In this document: positions 14,193 to 22,895 of the stretch, piece by piece | Numbering within the stretch: the stretch's first letter is position 1 | Layout of the letters: each line of letters begins with the position of its first letter | Assembly: GCA_964523675.1 (NCBI GenBank) | Contig: CAZFZT010000029.1 | Span: forward strand, 1-37,310 | Reading direction: 5' to 3' | Length of the DNA stretch: 37,310 nucleotides | From: CAZFZT01 sp964523675 | GTDB taxonomy: Bacteria > Planctomycetota > Phycisphaerae > Phycisphaerales > SM1A02 | Position numbers and translations under genes: made by a program | Notes under the pieces: model-generated | The model's input: the letters and a program-made list of their open reading frames with translations, nothing else | What the model was told of the DNA's origin: nothing | The model's database searches: none

Positions 14193-15583
14193 ACTGCCCC
14201 CGTTTCTGCCGCCAGGCCGTGGAAGCGTTGCGAGTATCTGTCGAAGACACACTTGATGGAGAGCGGGTCACCGTTGCGATTCCCCAAGCAGCGCCAGTGC
14301 AACTCGTGCCGCTCAGGCAGCCGCTCGCCGGCCGCCAGGGCCTCGGCGACGTACTCCGGGTACTCAGCCAGGTACGCGGCGTCGCAGTCGTAGCCGATCT
14401 GACTGCTCTCCTTCGCCGCACTCGCGATCGTCGCGCGACCATCCGCGGCGGCCTTCGCCATGTTCGAGATCACGAGCAAGGTCGCTGGCAAGCGTGTCGC
14501 GATTTCGCTCAGGCCAGCAGAGACCTCATCGACCTCGGTGCGGCGTGAATCACTCGATCGAGCCGGCTTCACGCGCTGCAAGTAATCCACTACGACGATC
14601 TGCGCGCCGGACGTTGCCGCCGCCGCGTAAATCTTCGCGATGGTCAGCGGTCCATCAAGGACCTTGAGGCGCGGGCTGATTCGGTGAAACTCTTCAATGG
14701 CCGCGCGCTTACGGTTGAGTTGCTCCTCAGTCAGATCGGCATCATCTCGCTCCAAGAGTCCCGGCGCCATCCCGCTGATAGCGCAGAGTGCGCGGAGTTG
14801 CAAGCGGGTTTTGTCCATCTCACCGAGCGCCCACAGCACGCGCAGCCGCGGGTTGCGGCGAAGCGCGGCCAGGACGATGAAGAGGGCGAAGGCGCTCTTG
14901 CCCACTTTCGGCGGTGCAATAAGCAGCAGCATGAGGCCGAGCGCCATTGATCCGCCAGGCATGGCGCTGTCGAAGAATGACAGGCCGGTTGGAATCATCA
15001 CCCGCTCACGCTCTGCCGGATCAATGAAGCCATCGGCGAGCGACTCGACCGCGCACGTGCCCTTGGCCTGGAGCGCCGTCATTGCTTCGTGCATCCTCGC
15101 GAGAATCTGCTCGCTTGTGGCGTCTTCGTCGCCGGCCCGTGCCATGAGTGCATTTAGCCGATCGCGATACGCACGACGAAACGAGCGATTGAGCACGCTC
15201 TCGAAGGCACGATGAACGGCCGCCGGGTTACTCCTCGCGTTGATGCTCCACTCGTGCGCCGCGATCACGGCGTCCGCAACGTCGGCACGAGTGAAGCGGC
15301 CGGCCTGGATCACGGCCCGCATGATCGACTCCGGCGACGCTGGCCCGCCACTGGCGATCGCGTCCAGTGCCTCGGCCGCAAGTGCTCGCCACAGCGGCTG
15401 GTCGAAGTCCTGGGCGCTCAAGCGATCGCGGTACGGTTCGAGCAGGTCCGACGCGCACAACGCGACGGCGGCGACCTGTGCTTCATCATCCTCCATCCGC
15501 CTGATGCGCATGCGCTGCGCCTCTCGCGCGTCGGCATCGTTCGCCAAGGGGTGGCCGTTTTGTTTCGTGGCGGCCGGTCTCAT
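14189..15583 (-). CDS. DnaB-like replicative helicase
   Basis: A 464-residue RecA-fold helicase of the DnaB family. The N-terminal helical domain (about 30-140) precedes the ATPase core. Walker A is APPKVGKS (223-230), the segment WALGEMDKTRLQLRALCAISG matches the DnaB S-x-E-M motif region, and Walker B ends in IVVVDYLQ (DYLQ at 333-336). Later, KESSQIGYDCDAAYLAEY corresponds to the DnaB motif with a sensor-type residue. It would unwind DNA at the element's origin. It is coupled to the preceding winged-helix gene (ATGA) and to the initiator-like gene (GTGTGA). A RadA/KaiC-like alternative is unlikely given the DYLQ motif. Confidence 0.88.
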   Translation of the reverse strand: MRPAATKQNGHPLANDADAREAQRMRIRRMEDDEAQVAAVALCASDLLEPYRDRLSAQDFDQPLWRALAAEALDAIASGGPASPESIMRAVIQAGRFTRADVADAVIAAHEWSINARSNPAAVHRAFESVLNRSFRRAYRDRLNALMARAGDEDATSEQILARMHEAMTALQAKGTCAVESLADGFIDPAERERVMIPTGLSFFDSAMPGGSMALGLMLLLIAPPKVGKSAFALFIVLAALRRNPRLRVLWALGEMDKTRLQLRALCAISGMAPGLLERDDADLTEEQLNRKRAAIEEFHRISPRLKVLDGPLTIAKIYAAAATSGAQIVVVDYLQRVKPARSSDSRRTEVDEVSAGLSEIATRLPATLLVISNMAKAAADGRATIASAAKESSQIGYDCDAAYLAEYPEYVAEALAAGERLPERHELHWRCLGNRNGDPLSIKCVFDRYSQRFHGLAAETGAV

Positions 15584-15948
15584 CGCGCACCTCCACCGAT
15601 CCAGACAATGGCATCACGCCCGGATCGTGTCTTCCGCTTCTCGCCAGAATCGCGCACGACGCCGGTTTTCGCGAGCGAGTTCACGGCAGGGCAAACCGAC
15701 TGGATGCGAATCCCCAGTTGCATCTCGACCTCGTCGAGCGTCGCGCCATGGCTGCCGCGCTGCTCAATGAATGCGAGGATTTGAGCGCGCTGACCTCTTG
15801 CAGCGGTGCGCATCGAGTTGGCAGCGGCGCGCGAAGTTTCCGGGCCGCGCCGGCGAACAAGGATAGGAGCATCGAGCGCGCGGGCGCGAAGTGTTCCAGC
15901 GTGCGATGCCTCGAACAATTCAGGATGTGCTGTGTTTGTCGCTCTCAC
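15580..15948 (-). CDS. Winged-helix DNA-binding protein
   Basis: A 122-residue protein. The N-terminal 45 residues are low complexity (ASHAGTLRARALDAP). The rest is a winged helix: QRAQILAFIEQRGSHGATLDE, VEMQLGIRIQSVCPAVNSLAK, then the wing TRSGRDAIVWIG. This looks like the small phage-type regulators found beside replication genes. The stop overlaps the helicase start as ATGA, so it is cotranscribed and coupled. It may control the replication operon or help the initiator. Confidence 0.72.
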   Translation of the reverse strand: MRATNTAHPELFEASHAGTLRARALDAPILVRRRGPETSRAAANSMRTAARGQRAQILAFIEQRGSHGATLDEVEMQLGIRIQSVCPAVNSLAKTGVVRDSGEKRKTRSGRDAIVWIGGGAR

Positions 15949-15999
15949 TGTCGGTCAACCTTGACCTCGGTTGCGGTGGTCCTTCACCGTGAGGTTGGA

Positions 16000-16338
16000 T
16001 CACGCCCAGCCGGCAGCGGCGAGGGCCGCGCTTGATTTCGCTGTTGACTTCTCGCGGCGCGAGGCGATACGGTGACGCTGGCGCTCGGGCGGCGGCTCGT
16101 CCTGCTGGCGATCGAAGTGCGCCGCGTCCGCCTCGGCCAGCGCTTTGAAAAATCGTGCGAGCGCTGGCCTCGAGGTGAAGATTCGGCCCCCGACGCGAAC
16201 ATGATCAAGTCGAAGGCGATCGCCGCTGCGCACCTTGATGCCCTTCCGGCACCATCGCCAGATCGCTGAAACGTGCGGTGCGCCAGGGGCGGCCTTTGCC
16301 GCATCGGCCAATTCAATGAGTATTTCGTTTTCAATCAT
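16000..16338 (-). CDS. DUF1580-type excisionase-like protein, element B
   Basis: A 112-residue protein whose N-terminal 80 residues (IELADAAKAAPG, IWRWCRKGIKVRSGDRLRLD, HVRVGGRIFTSRPALARFF) align well with the element A DUF1580 protein, including the IWRW, RSG-R-RL-HVR-G and FF-ALAEADA-HFD blocks. These planctomycete proteins look like excisionases or MerR-type DNA binders. The C-terminus is a basic tail. It sits between the integrase/upstream gene and the replication genes, so a role in excision or lysogeny control is likely. Confidence 0.78.
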   Translation of the reverse strand: MIENEILIELADAAKAAPGAPHVSAIWRWCRKGIKVRSGDRLRLDHVRVGGRIFTSRPALARFFKALAEADAAHFDRQQDEPPPERQRHRIASRREKSTAKSSAALAAAGWA

Positions 16339-16395
16339 GCGGTTCCTCGCTTGCGTTGCGTGTATTGCGAGTGTGCCGCATTCGTCCGCCCTCGG

Positions 16396-17388
16396 CTATG
16401 GGAGGGTCGTGTGTGTTTTCTCCCACACTACGCCCCCGCGCCCATCTGAAGAGAACTTCAAGCGGGACTGCCGCTTGTTGAGTTCTTTGATCGTTTGCCG
16501 GCGCGTTGCGCCTGAATCCTGTCTCCTGCCCGCTCGCGCTTCGAACGGACAGGTGATCCGTTCGGCCCAGTTGGCCTCCTCAAAGGCGTCCAGAATCGTC
16601 GCTTGATTTCCCGCGTTGCCACTGATCGTCGTTACCAACTCACCACCGAGATAGAGCCGGCCTTGATCTGTGAACCAGTGCGGCCCGTCGAGCCGCGGGC
16701 CAGCAGCAGCCACCTCCAGCGCGCGCTCATACTCAGCCCAGATTCTGTGCGCCAGTGAATCTGCATCCCTATGAATGATCGGGAGCGTCGTTAGAAAATC
16801 ATTCGTGAGGATGCGCTCGCGCACGGCATGGAGAGCGCGATCTCGCCAAGCAAGCAAGCGGCGGTCCGGCTCTGGTGAAACCACAAGCGCATCGCGAGTG
16901 TCCCACGACTCATGTTGGTTTGCGGTGACCTCACCCCATAGCGCCTCGGCGAAACGGTACGCCACGTCGAGCGCGGAGTCGCCGACGATCCAACCGAACG
17001 AGATCCCCGGGGTCTTCGGCCACCGCTGCGCATGCTGGCGGCTTGACTCGACATCAGCGCGCTTCCACGCGGCTTGTGCCTTTCGAATTGATGCAACGAG
17101 ATCGACCTCTGACCCGACGAAATCGCGGGCGCTCGGTGAGTCCGGGAGCCGCGCCATTTTCGCAATCTCGATCGCAGAGTGGAACGCATGTAGCGTCGCC
17201 AGGTGCAGCGTCGCCAGTTCGGGTTGTGGCTCATTCTTGATGAGGTCAAGGTGTTCGCGCACTTGATCTGATGCGGATCGCTTCTTGTCGGCATAGGTTG
17301 AGGTCCGCGCGGCATCGTTCCTTCTGCTGCGGACGGAGCGCGCTGAGGGCGACTTACACTTGCTCGTAGATGGTGATCTCGTGGTCAT
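16396..17388 (-). CDS. Conserved planctomycete protein with C-terminal winged-helix-like domain
   Basis: A 330-residue protein. The ATG at 17388 is taken as the start; the frame is open to 17439. Residues about 40-200 are helical (HLDLIKNEPQPELATLHL, AIEIAKMARLP). The C-terminal part (GNAGNQATILDAFEEANWAE, then ATRRQTIKELNKRQ and KFSSDGRGGVVWE) matches, by recall, a recurrent planctomycete domain with L-AF---W, LN and F--DG-G--V-WE. I do not know its function; it may be a DNA-binding regulator. It lies directly after the integrase gene. Confidence 0.68.
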   Translation of the reverse strand: MTTRSPSTSKCKSPSARSVRSRRNDAARTSTYADKKRSASDQVREHLDLIKNEPQPELATLHLATLHAFHSAIEIAKMARLPDSPSARDFVGSEVDLVASIRKAQAAWKRADVESSRQHAQRWPKTPGISFGWIVGDSALDVAYRFAEALWGEVTANQHESWDTRDALVVSPEPDRRLLAWRDRALHAVRERILTNDFLTTLPIIHRDADSLAHRIWAEYERALEVAAAGPRLDGPHWFTDQGRLYLGGELVTTISGNAGNQATILDAFEEANWAERITCPFEARAGRRQDSGATRRQTIKELNKRQSRLKFSSDGRGGVVWEKTHTTLP

Positions 17389-17515
17389 TGTCGCTCTCTG
17401 GCGGGTCGCTCCAGCCGGCGATGTGGAGAGCGACTTCACACATCGCCGGCCGGGGCGTTCGCAGGCGGCCGGCCTGCTACCCGTGATTCAGTGTATCGGC
17501 TTCGCGCCGGCTCGT

Positions 17516-18859
17516 TCAACCAACCTTGCCGATCACGTCGATCGCCTTCGCGTGATCGAGTTCCGCATAGACCTCGGTGATCGCGGCTGAGCGATGGCCG
17601 AGGATGATCCGGGCGGTTTCGAGGCCGTATTCCTTGCGCAGCGCCGTGGCGGCGTTGTGGCGGAGCCGGTGAGGATGCCAGCGGTGATCGCGGCGCCATG
17701 CCTCCAGGTCCGCCAGGTCCTGCGCGTGCTCGGGTTTCTTCATGCGCCGGCCGAACTGCTCGGCCGTCTCACGACGCTTCCGCAGTTTGCCGCGGACCAT
17801 GCGCTCCACGATCGCCGGCCGCAGATGCTCCGGCGGCGGGAACGCCTCATCGCAGGCGCGGGAAATGGCGCGGCGGTAGGACGCGACGGTGTAGCAGTCG
17901 GCGGGCGCTCGCTCGGGCGCGGCGGTGCGATTCATGCCTGGACGGTTGCCGCATGAGAGCGGCGTCGTTCGCCGGCAGTGCGCTTCCTCGCGTCGTTCTG
18001 CCTCGGCCTCGGCGGGTGAGAAAATGAACGCTTCGACCGGACGGCCGGCCAGGAAGCCCTTGACGATCGCCTGCGCTTTCGGGCCGAGGTAGATGCGCCG
18101 GTCGTGGCCGTGGTGGGCTGTCTTGTGCTGGGCCAGCGTGTAGGTCCAGATGCGCCCGGTCGTGTCCAGGTCGATCGGCCGCATGGTGACGATCTCGCCG
18201 GGCCGCGCGGCGGTGAGGAGTTGAAGGTCGATCATTGCTTCGACCTGGCGGGAGAGGAAGGGGCGGATCGCGTCGATGTCCGCTTGCGGCACTGGCCTGA
18301 CCGGCTCCGATTCGCGGGCATCGCTCCGGCCGCGCTTCAATCCGGCGACGGCCTGAACGCCGTGATAGACGCTTGGCGGTACGAGTTCATTCTCGACGCC
18401 CCACTTGAAGATCAGTTTGAGCCGGCCGACTTGCTTGTTGATGTAAGAACGGTTCCAGCCCATCCCGATCATCCGGGTCCGGACTGCCTTCAACGCGCGG
18501 GGGCCGAAAGTGTCGGCCCGTGCAGAGGCATACAACTCGTGCAGCGGGCGCACGGCTTGTTTGAAGTTCGTGATCTCACTTGTCGGCGAGCCGTCCGGCT
18601 GGCGGTAGAACTGCTCGGCGTGTAGCCGGAAGTGATTGAGCAGATCAGCGATGCTCAGATCGGCGTGCGCTGGATGTGGTATGCCGTTGCTCGCTTCGGC
18701 CTCGGCGAGGACGCGGCGGTACTCCTCGCGACTCTCAGGCGATCCGTAGGTTCCAAGGTACACGCGCGACCCGTTGAGGACGACGAATGCGCGGTCACGG
18801 CCGCCTGACTTGTGGCGGCGATAGGTGGGCGGCTTTTGCTTTCGCTGGCGAGTGGTCAT
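17516..18859 (-). CDS. Tyrosine recombinase (integrase B)
   Basis: A 447-residue site-specific recombinase. The catalytic residues are visible: Arg219 in LLTAARPGEI, Lys246 in AQHKTAHHGH, His397 and Arg400 in HPHRLRH, His422 in LGHRSAA and the nucleophile Tyr431 in EVYAELD. The N-terminal arm-binding region has YLGTYGSPESREEYRR. It is closely related to integrase A. The ATG at 18859 is the start, with GGAG upstream. It points away from tRNA-Val, 128 bp from that gene, so the tRNA 3' end is its probable attachment site. Confidence 0.94.
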   Translation of the reverse strand: MTTRQRKQKPPTYRRHKSGGRDRAFVVLNGSRVYLGTYGSPESREEYRRVLAEAEASNGIPHPAHADLSIADLLNHFRLHAEQFYRQPDGSPTSEITNFKQAVRPLHELYASARADTFGPRALKAVRTRMIGMGWNRSYINKQVGRLKLIFKWGVENELVPPSVYHGVQAVAGLKRGRSDARESEPVRPVPQADIDAIRPFLSRQVEAMIDLQLLTAARPGEIVTMRPIDLDTTGRIWTYTLAQHKTAHHGHDRRIYLGPKAQAIVKGFLAGRPVEAFIFSPAEAEAERREEAHCRRTTPLSCGNRPGMNRTAAPERAPADCYTVASYRRAISRACDEAFPPPEHLRPAIVERMVRGKLRKRRETAEQFGRRMKKPEHAQDLADLEAWRRDHRWHPHRLRHNAATALRKEYGLETARIILGHRSAAITEVYAELDHAKAIDVIGKVG

Positions 18860-18877
18860 GGCGTCGGCTCCAGTTCA

Positions 18878-18914
18878 CTGAATGGGTGTCCACTGGACAC
18901 CCTCTTTCATTCAG
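18878..18914. repeat. Nested palindrome at the right end of element B
   Basis: The core GGGTGTCCA-C-TGGACACCC (18884-18902) matches the palindrome near the left end of the element (3396-3418). It is flanked by an outer inverted pair, CTGAATG (18878-18884) and CATTCAG (18908-18914). It lies between integrase B and tRNA-Val, 84 bp from the tRNA 3' end. It is a candidate integrase arm or accessory-protein site; a terminator role is less likely in this position. Confidence 0.6.
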
Positions 18915-18986
18915 GTTCTGGCCGCGCCGTCACTCGACGGGTATCAGAAAACGGCGTTTCTGATTCGGCAGATGAGTTTTTCGGAG

Positions 18987-19060
18987 TGGGCGATAGAGGA
19001 CTCGAACCTCTGACCTCACGGGTGTGATCCGTGCGTTCTAGCCAACTGAACTAATCGCCC
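18987..19060 (-). tRNA. tRNA-Val (CAC), intact
   Basis: A 74-base cloverleaf on the minus strand. The acceptor stem is GGGCGAT/ATCGCCC, the D stem GTTC/GAAC, and the anticodon stem CACGG/CCGTG with loop ATCACAC (anticodon CAC). The T arm is AGAGG-TTCGAGT-CCTCT, and A is the discriminator. The CCA end is not encoded. Its 3' half is duplicated at 3263-3304, so it is the host gene used by the two elements. Confidence 0.95.
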
Positions 19061-19081
19061 GCTGGATAACGATGTTCAGAC

Positions 19082-19111
19082 ATCATAGCAGCGCTCATCC
19101 TCGTGTGCGAA
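19082..19111 (-). promoter_or_regulatory. Candidate promoter for tRNA-Val
   Basis: On the minus strand TTCGCA (19111-19106) and TATGAT (19087-19082) are separated by 18 bases and placed so that transcription would begin about 15 bases before the tRNA. The -35 match is weak. Confidence 0.4.
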
Positions 19112-20543
19112 TGCCTTGCTCGATCTGACCTGCGAGGACGTGGTGGGCCGTTTGATACTGCGGGTCGAGCCGGTTGGTGTGGTGTTGCTGTCCGATGGTT
19201 GACCAGCCCGGCCGGGAGCGGGCGAGTTCGAGCGGCTCGGGGAGGGCGGCTCTGGGTGAGCGCGGTTGCGGGGGAGGCGGTGGGGACGAGGAGCCGAGGG
19301 GGGACGGGACGTTGAGGCGAATAGGTTGCAGGGAGGCGTGGCCGCGATGAAGGAGCGCGTGGACGAGTGCGATTTGGCGCGCTTCGAGAAGGAGGAGCGC
19401 GGCGTCATCGCACCTGACTTCGCTTTTGCCACGGAACTTGTCAAGGAGTCGTCTGCCGAACTTCTGGCCGCCGATCGCGCCGCCGATGGCCGCGCCGGCA
19501 GCGGTACCTGCGCCCAAGGTGAGCCCGCCGGTCAGGACATCGATGAGCAGGCCGGCAGTTGCGCCTGCGGCTGCGCCGGAGCCGAAGCGGATGCCGAACT
19601 GCTTCATGGCGTCCGGATTGAAGAGGTCGATGCCCCACCGGCCGTTGATGATGGGCAGATCTTCCGGCTCGCAATCCTCGTGACGGAATCGGTGGAGTCG
19701 GAGCAACTCGTCAACGCATTGCTGCTCGCGCAGTCGCACCGCTTCGCGCAGATGTTCGACGGTCCGTTCGATCTGCGTATTGTCGGGGCGATCAACGACG
19801 ATGCGATAAGCCGCCACATCGAGGAGCAAGTCGGCGACGAGCGACGCAGAGTTGCTGATGAGTTGTTCGCGCAGGCGGCGGCGATCATCAATAAGCGCAT
19901 CGATGGCGTGCGTCTTCTCCGGCGGGAGCAACGTGCGCATCTTTTCGAAGAGGCGCTGCTCGCCACGCTCATCGAACACGACGGTGTCGAACTCGGCTAC
20001 GGCATGGAGGTTGATTCTTGCCAGATGATCGCGCCATTCCGATGTGCGGGCTTCGGGTTTGGCGATGAAATTGAGCACTGGCACCACCGGCCGGGCGCAC
20101 ATGCTGAGGATGGCCAACTCGTCTCGATGCTTGCCGAGTACACGATCGCGCGCATCGATGACGTAGAGCGCGAGATCGCTGTTGATGAGTTGGCGGATGG
20201 CTTTGGCTTCCTGCGCGAACTGCGTGCGACCTTCAGGTGAATCGAAAAACTGGTGGATGACGTCGATGTCCTGAATGTGCCTGCTGGTGCGCTGCGCGCT
20301 GAGGTGATCGTAGAGCCCGATGGAATCTTCAAGGCCGGGCGTGTCATACAGTTCGAGCATGGGTCGCCCTGCGACGAGCAGCGTAATGCCTTCGATTTCT
20401 CGCGTGACGGCCGGGCGGTCCGAAACCTCACCGAAAGATTCGTCACGGCTGAGGGTTCGCATGAGCGACGTCTTGCCGGTGTTGGTATGACCGACGACGG
20501 CGACCTTGAGGATGGATGCAGAGGAAGGGGGGGCAGCGTTCAT
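19095..20543 (-). CDS. GTPase with DUF3482 domain
   Basis: A 482-residue protein. The N-terminal GTPase domain has G1 GHTNTGKTS (residues about 18-26), G3 DTPGLED, and IDARDRVLG in the switch/G4 region. The central part is helical. A glycine-rich membrane-active stretch (FGSGAAAGATAGLLIDVLTGGLTLGAGTA type) lies near 320-360. The C-terminus is proline-rich and probably disordered. This is the layout of DUF3482 GTPases, which co-occur with a DUF2868 membrane protein, as here: the start overlaps the DUF2868 stop as ATGA. A membrane-associated partner function is likely; the precise role is not established. Confidence 0.85.
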   Translation of the reverse strand: MNAAPPSSASILKVAVVGHTNTGKTSLMRTLSRDESFGEVSDRPAVTREIEGITLLVAGRPMLELYDTPGLEDSIGLYDHLSAQRTSRHIQDIDVIHQFFDSPEGRTQFAQEAKAIRQLINSDLALYVIDARDRVLGKHRDELAILSMCARPVVPVLNFIAKPEARTSEWRDHLARINLHAVAEFDTVVFDERGEQRLFEKMRTLLPPEKTHAIDALIDDRRRLREQLISNSASLVADLLLDVAAYRIVVDRPDNTQIERTVEHLREAVRLREQQCVDELLRLHRFRHEDCEPEDLPIINGRWGIDLFNPDAMKQFGIRFGSGAAAGATAGLLIDVLTGGLTLGAGTAAGAAIGGAIGGQKFGRRLLDKFRGKSEVRCDDAALLLLEARQIALVHALLHRGHASLQPIRLNVPSPLGSSSPPPPPQPRSPRAALPEPLELARSRPGWSTIGQQHHTNRLDPQYQTAHHVLAGQIEQGIRTRG

Positions 20544-22783
20544 CGTGGCGCTTCATCCTTCCTCGCCATGCTCAGGTCGAAGCGATGGCGCACTCCATCG
20601 AGCCAGTCGCGCGTCTGCTGGGCACTGTGTATTACGCGATCGGGATGAGGGCCGATGGCCTCATCAATGCTGCGTGTAATGCTCGCTTCATCACGACCTT
20701 GCAATTCGAGGACGAGGGCGAAGAGCGCTGCGGCGCGGACTGCATCACCGAAATGTGCGTCGGTGGGCGCGTGTGCGCCCTGATCCTGCTCCTCGTTTGC
20801 TTTCTCTTTACGCGGCTGCCAGATGGTGGTGATGGCGGCACCGATACCAGACCACATCGGTAGTGCGCCGATGGCGACGGGACTGATGAAGGTGGCGGCA
20901 GCAACGCACCCGAGCGCCCCGCCGAGCGCCCCAGCTGCTATCCATTTCGGGCTGCGCTTGAGCCGATCGGGAAGAAGCGCCTGCATGCGCTGCGCACTCG
21001 AGCGTATCTGCGCGGCGAAGTCGCCCTTCAAAGATGGTCCAGCGCCGAGTAGCTTGCGCCACGATGCATCTTCCGAGCCGTATAGCGACGCAATACGGCG
21101 GTGTAACTCAGCTTGCGAATCCACTGACGCGCGGCGAGTAGATTCGGCCCATGTGGTTGCTTCGTTGGCAATCAACTCAAACGCGCGATCAATCAGCCGC
21201 ATATCGGCGGATTGCTCATTCCGGTCGCCCGTAATGAGACTTTTCATCCGCCGGCGACTTGTGTCGGTCAGCCGGTCGAGATCGATTTCAATGATGCGGC
21301 CGGGCTCGATTCCGGCGCGAACCGCAAGGGCGCGCCAGTCGGAGGTCCGCTGGCCGATGCGCTCAGCATCCATGCCTCGCTCTCGCATCGCCTGACCGCC
21401 GGTGAGGATGAGCGCGGCGGGTTGACGAATGCGTGATATTGCTTCGGTGAGGAACCGTTCGATGCCCCGGTCCGGTGTGGTGGTTAATCCGCAGACGATC
21501 ACGAGTGAAGCGGGCTCCATTTCGGATGAGTCGAGTCGAGAGAGGACTGCACGCCGATCGCGACCGTCTTCGATGATGCCGAGGTCATCCCACTCGATCC
21601 CATGAAGCGAAGGCGGCCAGCCGGCGTGGTGAGGTCGCTCGATCTCATAGCCGACGATCGCGTGCGCAGCCGAGACCGGACGCACCGTTTCTCTACGCTG
21701 CGGCTCATGAGGTGCGATCTGGTTGGGATCGGCATCCTGCGAAAGGATGCCCATCGATGCGCTGCGCGGCATGAGTTTGTGCTCCAAGCGAGCGTAGCCC
21801 GACATCGACAGATCAAGGCGGTATCGGTTGCGCTGTGTGCGCCGCCGACCCAGGGAATAACCGAGCAAGAGGAGTCGCGGCCCAAAGCCGTAAAGCACAA
21901 GCGAACCGACGAGCAATCCGGCCCATGCTTCACTCGCCTGTGAAGCCGGCGCGGTTGCATCCGCTGGTGGCGGCGACTGGCTGTTGCGAATCTGCTCGCG
22001 GCTTGGCGTGATGATGCCGCAACGATCCGGCAACGCCGCAATGCCGCGCGTCAGCATCACGTATCGATCCGGCGAGAGAATTGTCGTCTCCCATACGAAC
22101 GTGTAATGGCGGGTCGCGAGAAGATAAAAGACCAGCGCAAGACAGCCGACGTTAAAGCTCAGCCAGAGTAGATGCGTGACTGCACTGAATGTCCATCTAC
22201 CGAGTGCGCCCGATGCATTCACCCGGGCGGCGGCAGCGACCGCTGCGGCTTGATGGGCTTCGCGTGCGAATCGGCTCGCAAGCCACTGAGCGGCGGTTAG
22301 GACGGCTGCGCCAAGCGAGATGATGCCGCTCGCGCCGCTGACAGATGCTCCGCCAGATCGAATGGAGCGCAGGTGCGCGATCGCCGTTCCCAGCATGACG
22401 ATCAGCCATGCGATGAGTGCGAACGTCTGGACCCCAAGCACCCCGCCGAGTACCCAGTAAAAGTTGACCACGCCATCCGTCGCGGTGCCCAGCGTCGCAC
22501 GTGCAGTCGCCGCACCGAGCAGGAACGTCAGAAGGACTGCTGCCGTAACGCTCCATCCAACTGATGCTCGCACCGTGCGCAGCGATCGACGCAGGTCACC
22601 CGCCATCTGTGAGGAGTTCGCGCGGCTGATGATTTTCGCTTCAAGATCACCTTCGATCGACTGCGCGTGCAGCTGGGCAATCGGGTCGTCGAGCGGCCTG
22701 CGACCGTCTTCTTCATACAAACGCATCGCCTCGGCGAGGAGTCGATCGTTGAATCCGATTTGATCCGGTGCAGGCGGCGCCAT
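20540..22783 (-). CDS. DUF2868 domain membrane protein
   Basis: A 747-residue protein. The N-terminal helical part (RLLAEAMRLYEEDGRRPLDD, IISRANSSQMAGDLRRSL) is followed by transmembrane segments near 90-150 (TAAVLLTFLLGAATA, WVLGGVLGVQTFALIAWLI), another near 215-240 and one near 320. A soluble C-terminal region follows. I recognise it as DUF2868, whose gene is paired with DUF3482 GTPases. The two genes overlap by four bases. A shared role in membrane processes is inferred; the function is not known. Confidence 0.82.
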   Translation of the reverse strand: MAPPAPDQIGFNDRLLAEAMRLYEEDGRRPLDDPIAQLHAQSIEGDLEAKIISRANSSQMAGDLRRSLRTVRASVGWSVTAAVLLTFLLGAATARATLGTATDGVVNFYWVLGGVLGVQTFALIAWLIVMLGTAIAHLRSIRSGGASVSGASGIISLGAAVLTAAQWLASRFAREAHQAAAVAAAARVNASGALGRWTFSAVTHLLWLSFNVGCLALVFYLLATRHYTFVWETTILSPDRYVMLTRGIAALPDRCGIITPSREQIRNSQSPPPADATAPASQASEAWAGLLVGSLVLYGFGPRLLLLGYSLGRRRTQRNRYRLDLSMSGYARLEHKLMPRSASMGILSQDADPNQIAPHEPQRRETVRPVSAAHAIVGYEIERPHHAGWPPSLHGIEWDDLGIIEDGRDRRAVLSRLDSSEMEPASLVIVCGLTTTPDRGIERFLTEAISRIRQPAALILTGGQAMRERGMDAERIGQRTSDWRALAVRAGIEPGRIIEIDLDRLTDTSRRRMKSLITGDRNEQSADMRLIDRAFELIANEATTWAESTRRASVDSQAELHRRIASLYGSEDASWRKLLGAGPSLKGDFAAQIRSSAQRMQALLPDRLKRSPKWIAAGALGGALGCVAAATFISPVAIGALPMWSGIGAAITTIWQPRKEKANEEQDQGAHAPTDAHFGDAVRAAALFALVLELQGRDEASITRSIDEAIGPHPDRVIHSAQQTRDWLDGVRHRFDLSMARKDEAPR

Positions 22784-22895
22784 TACTTGGCATGGTACGG
22801 CAAGTAGACCTGCCGCTTGCAGCTTGACCCGCGTTCACCGTACCCGATCGCCATGGAAACAGACGGCCGGACGCGCACGTGAAAACCGCCAGCGG

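Larger units (their letters stand above)
3263..19028 (-). mobile_element. Integrative element B (15.7 kb, satellite- or prophage-like)
   Basis: The element is bounded by the tRNA-Val fragment (3263-3304) and the intact tRNA-Val (18987-19060), which share an identical 18-bp core. Almost every gene is on the minus strand with frequent 4-base stop/start overlaps. It carries an integrase, DUF1580, replication genes, terminase-small-like and tail-like proteins, and a PLD-like protein, but no recognisable capsid, portal or large terminase. It is probably a satellite or a reduced prophage. The boundaries are well supported; the class is inferred. Confidence 0.8.

Noticed and set aside
19266..20240. 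Long plus-strand frame of 324 residues opposite the DUF3482 GTPase gene
   Set aside because: It is antisense to a clear GTPase with conserved G motifs; its sequence shows no domain and results from high-GC codon bias.
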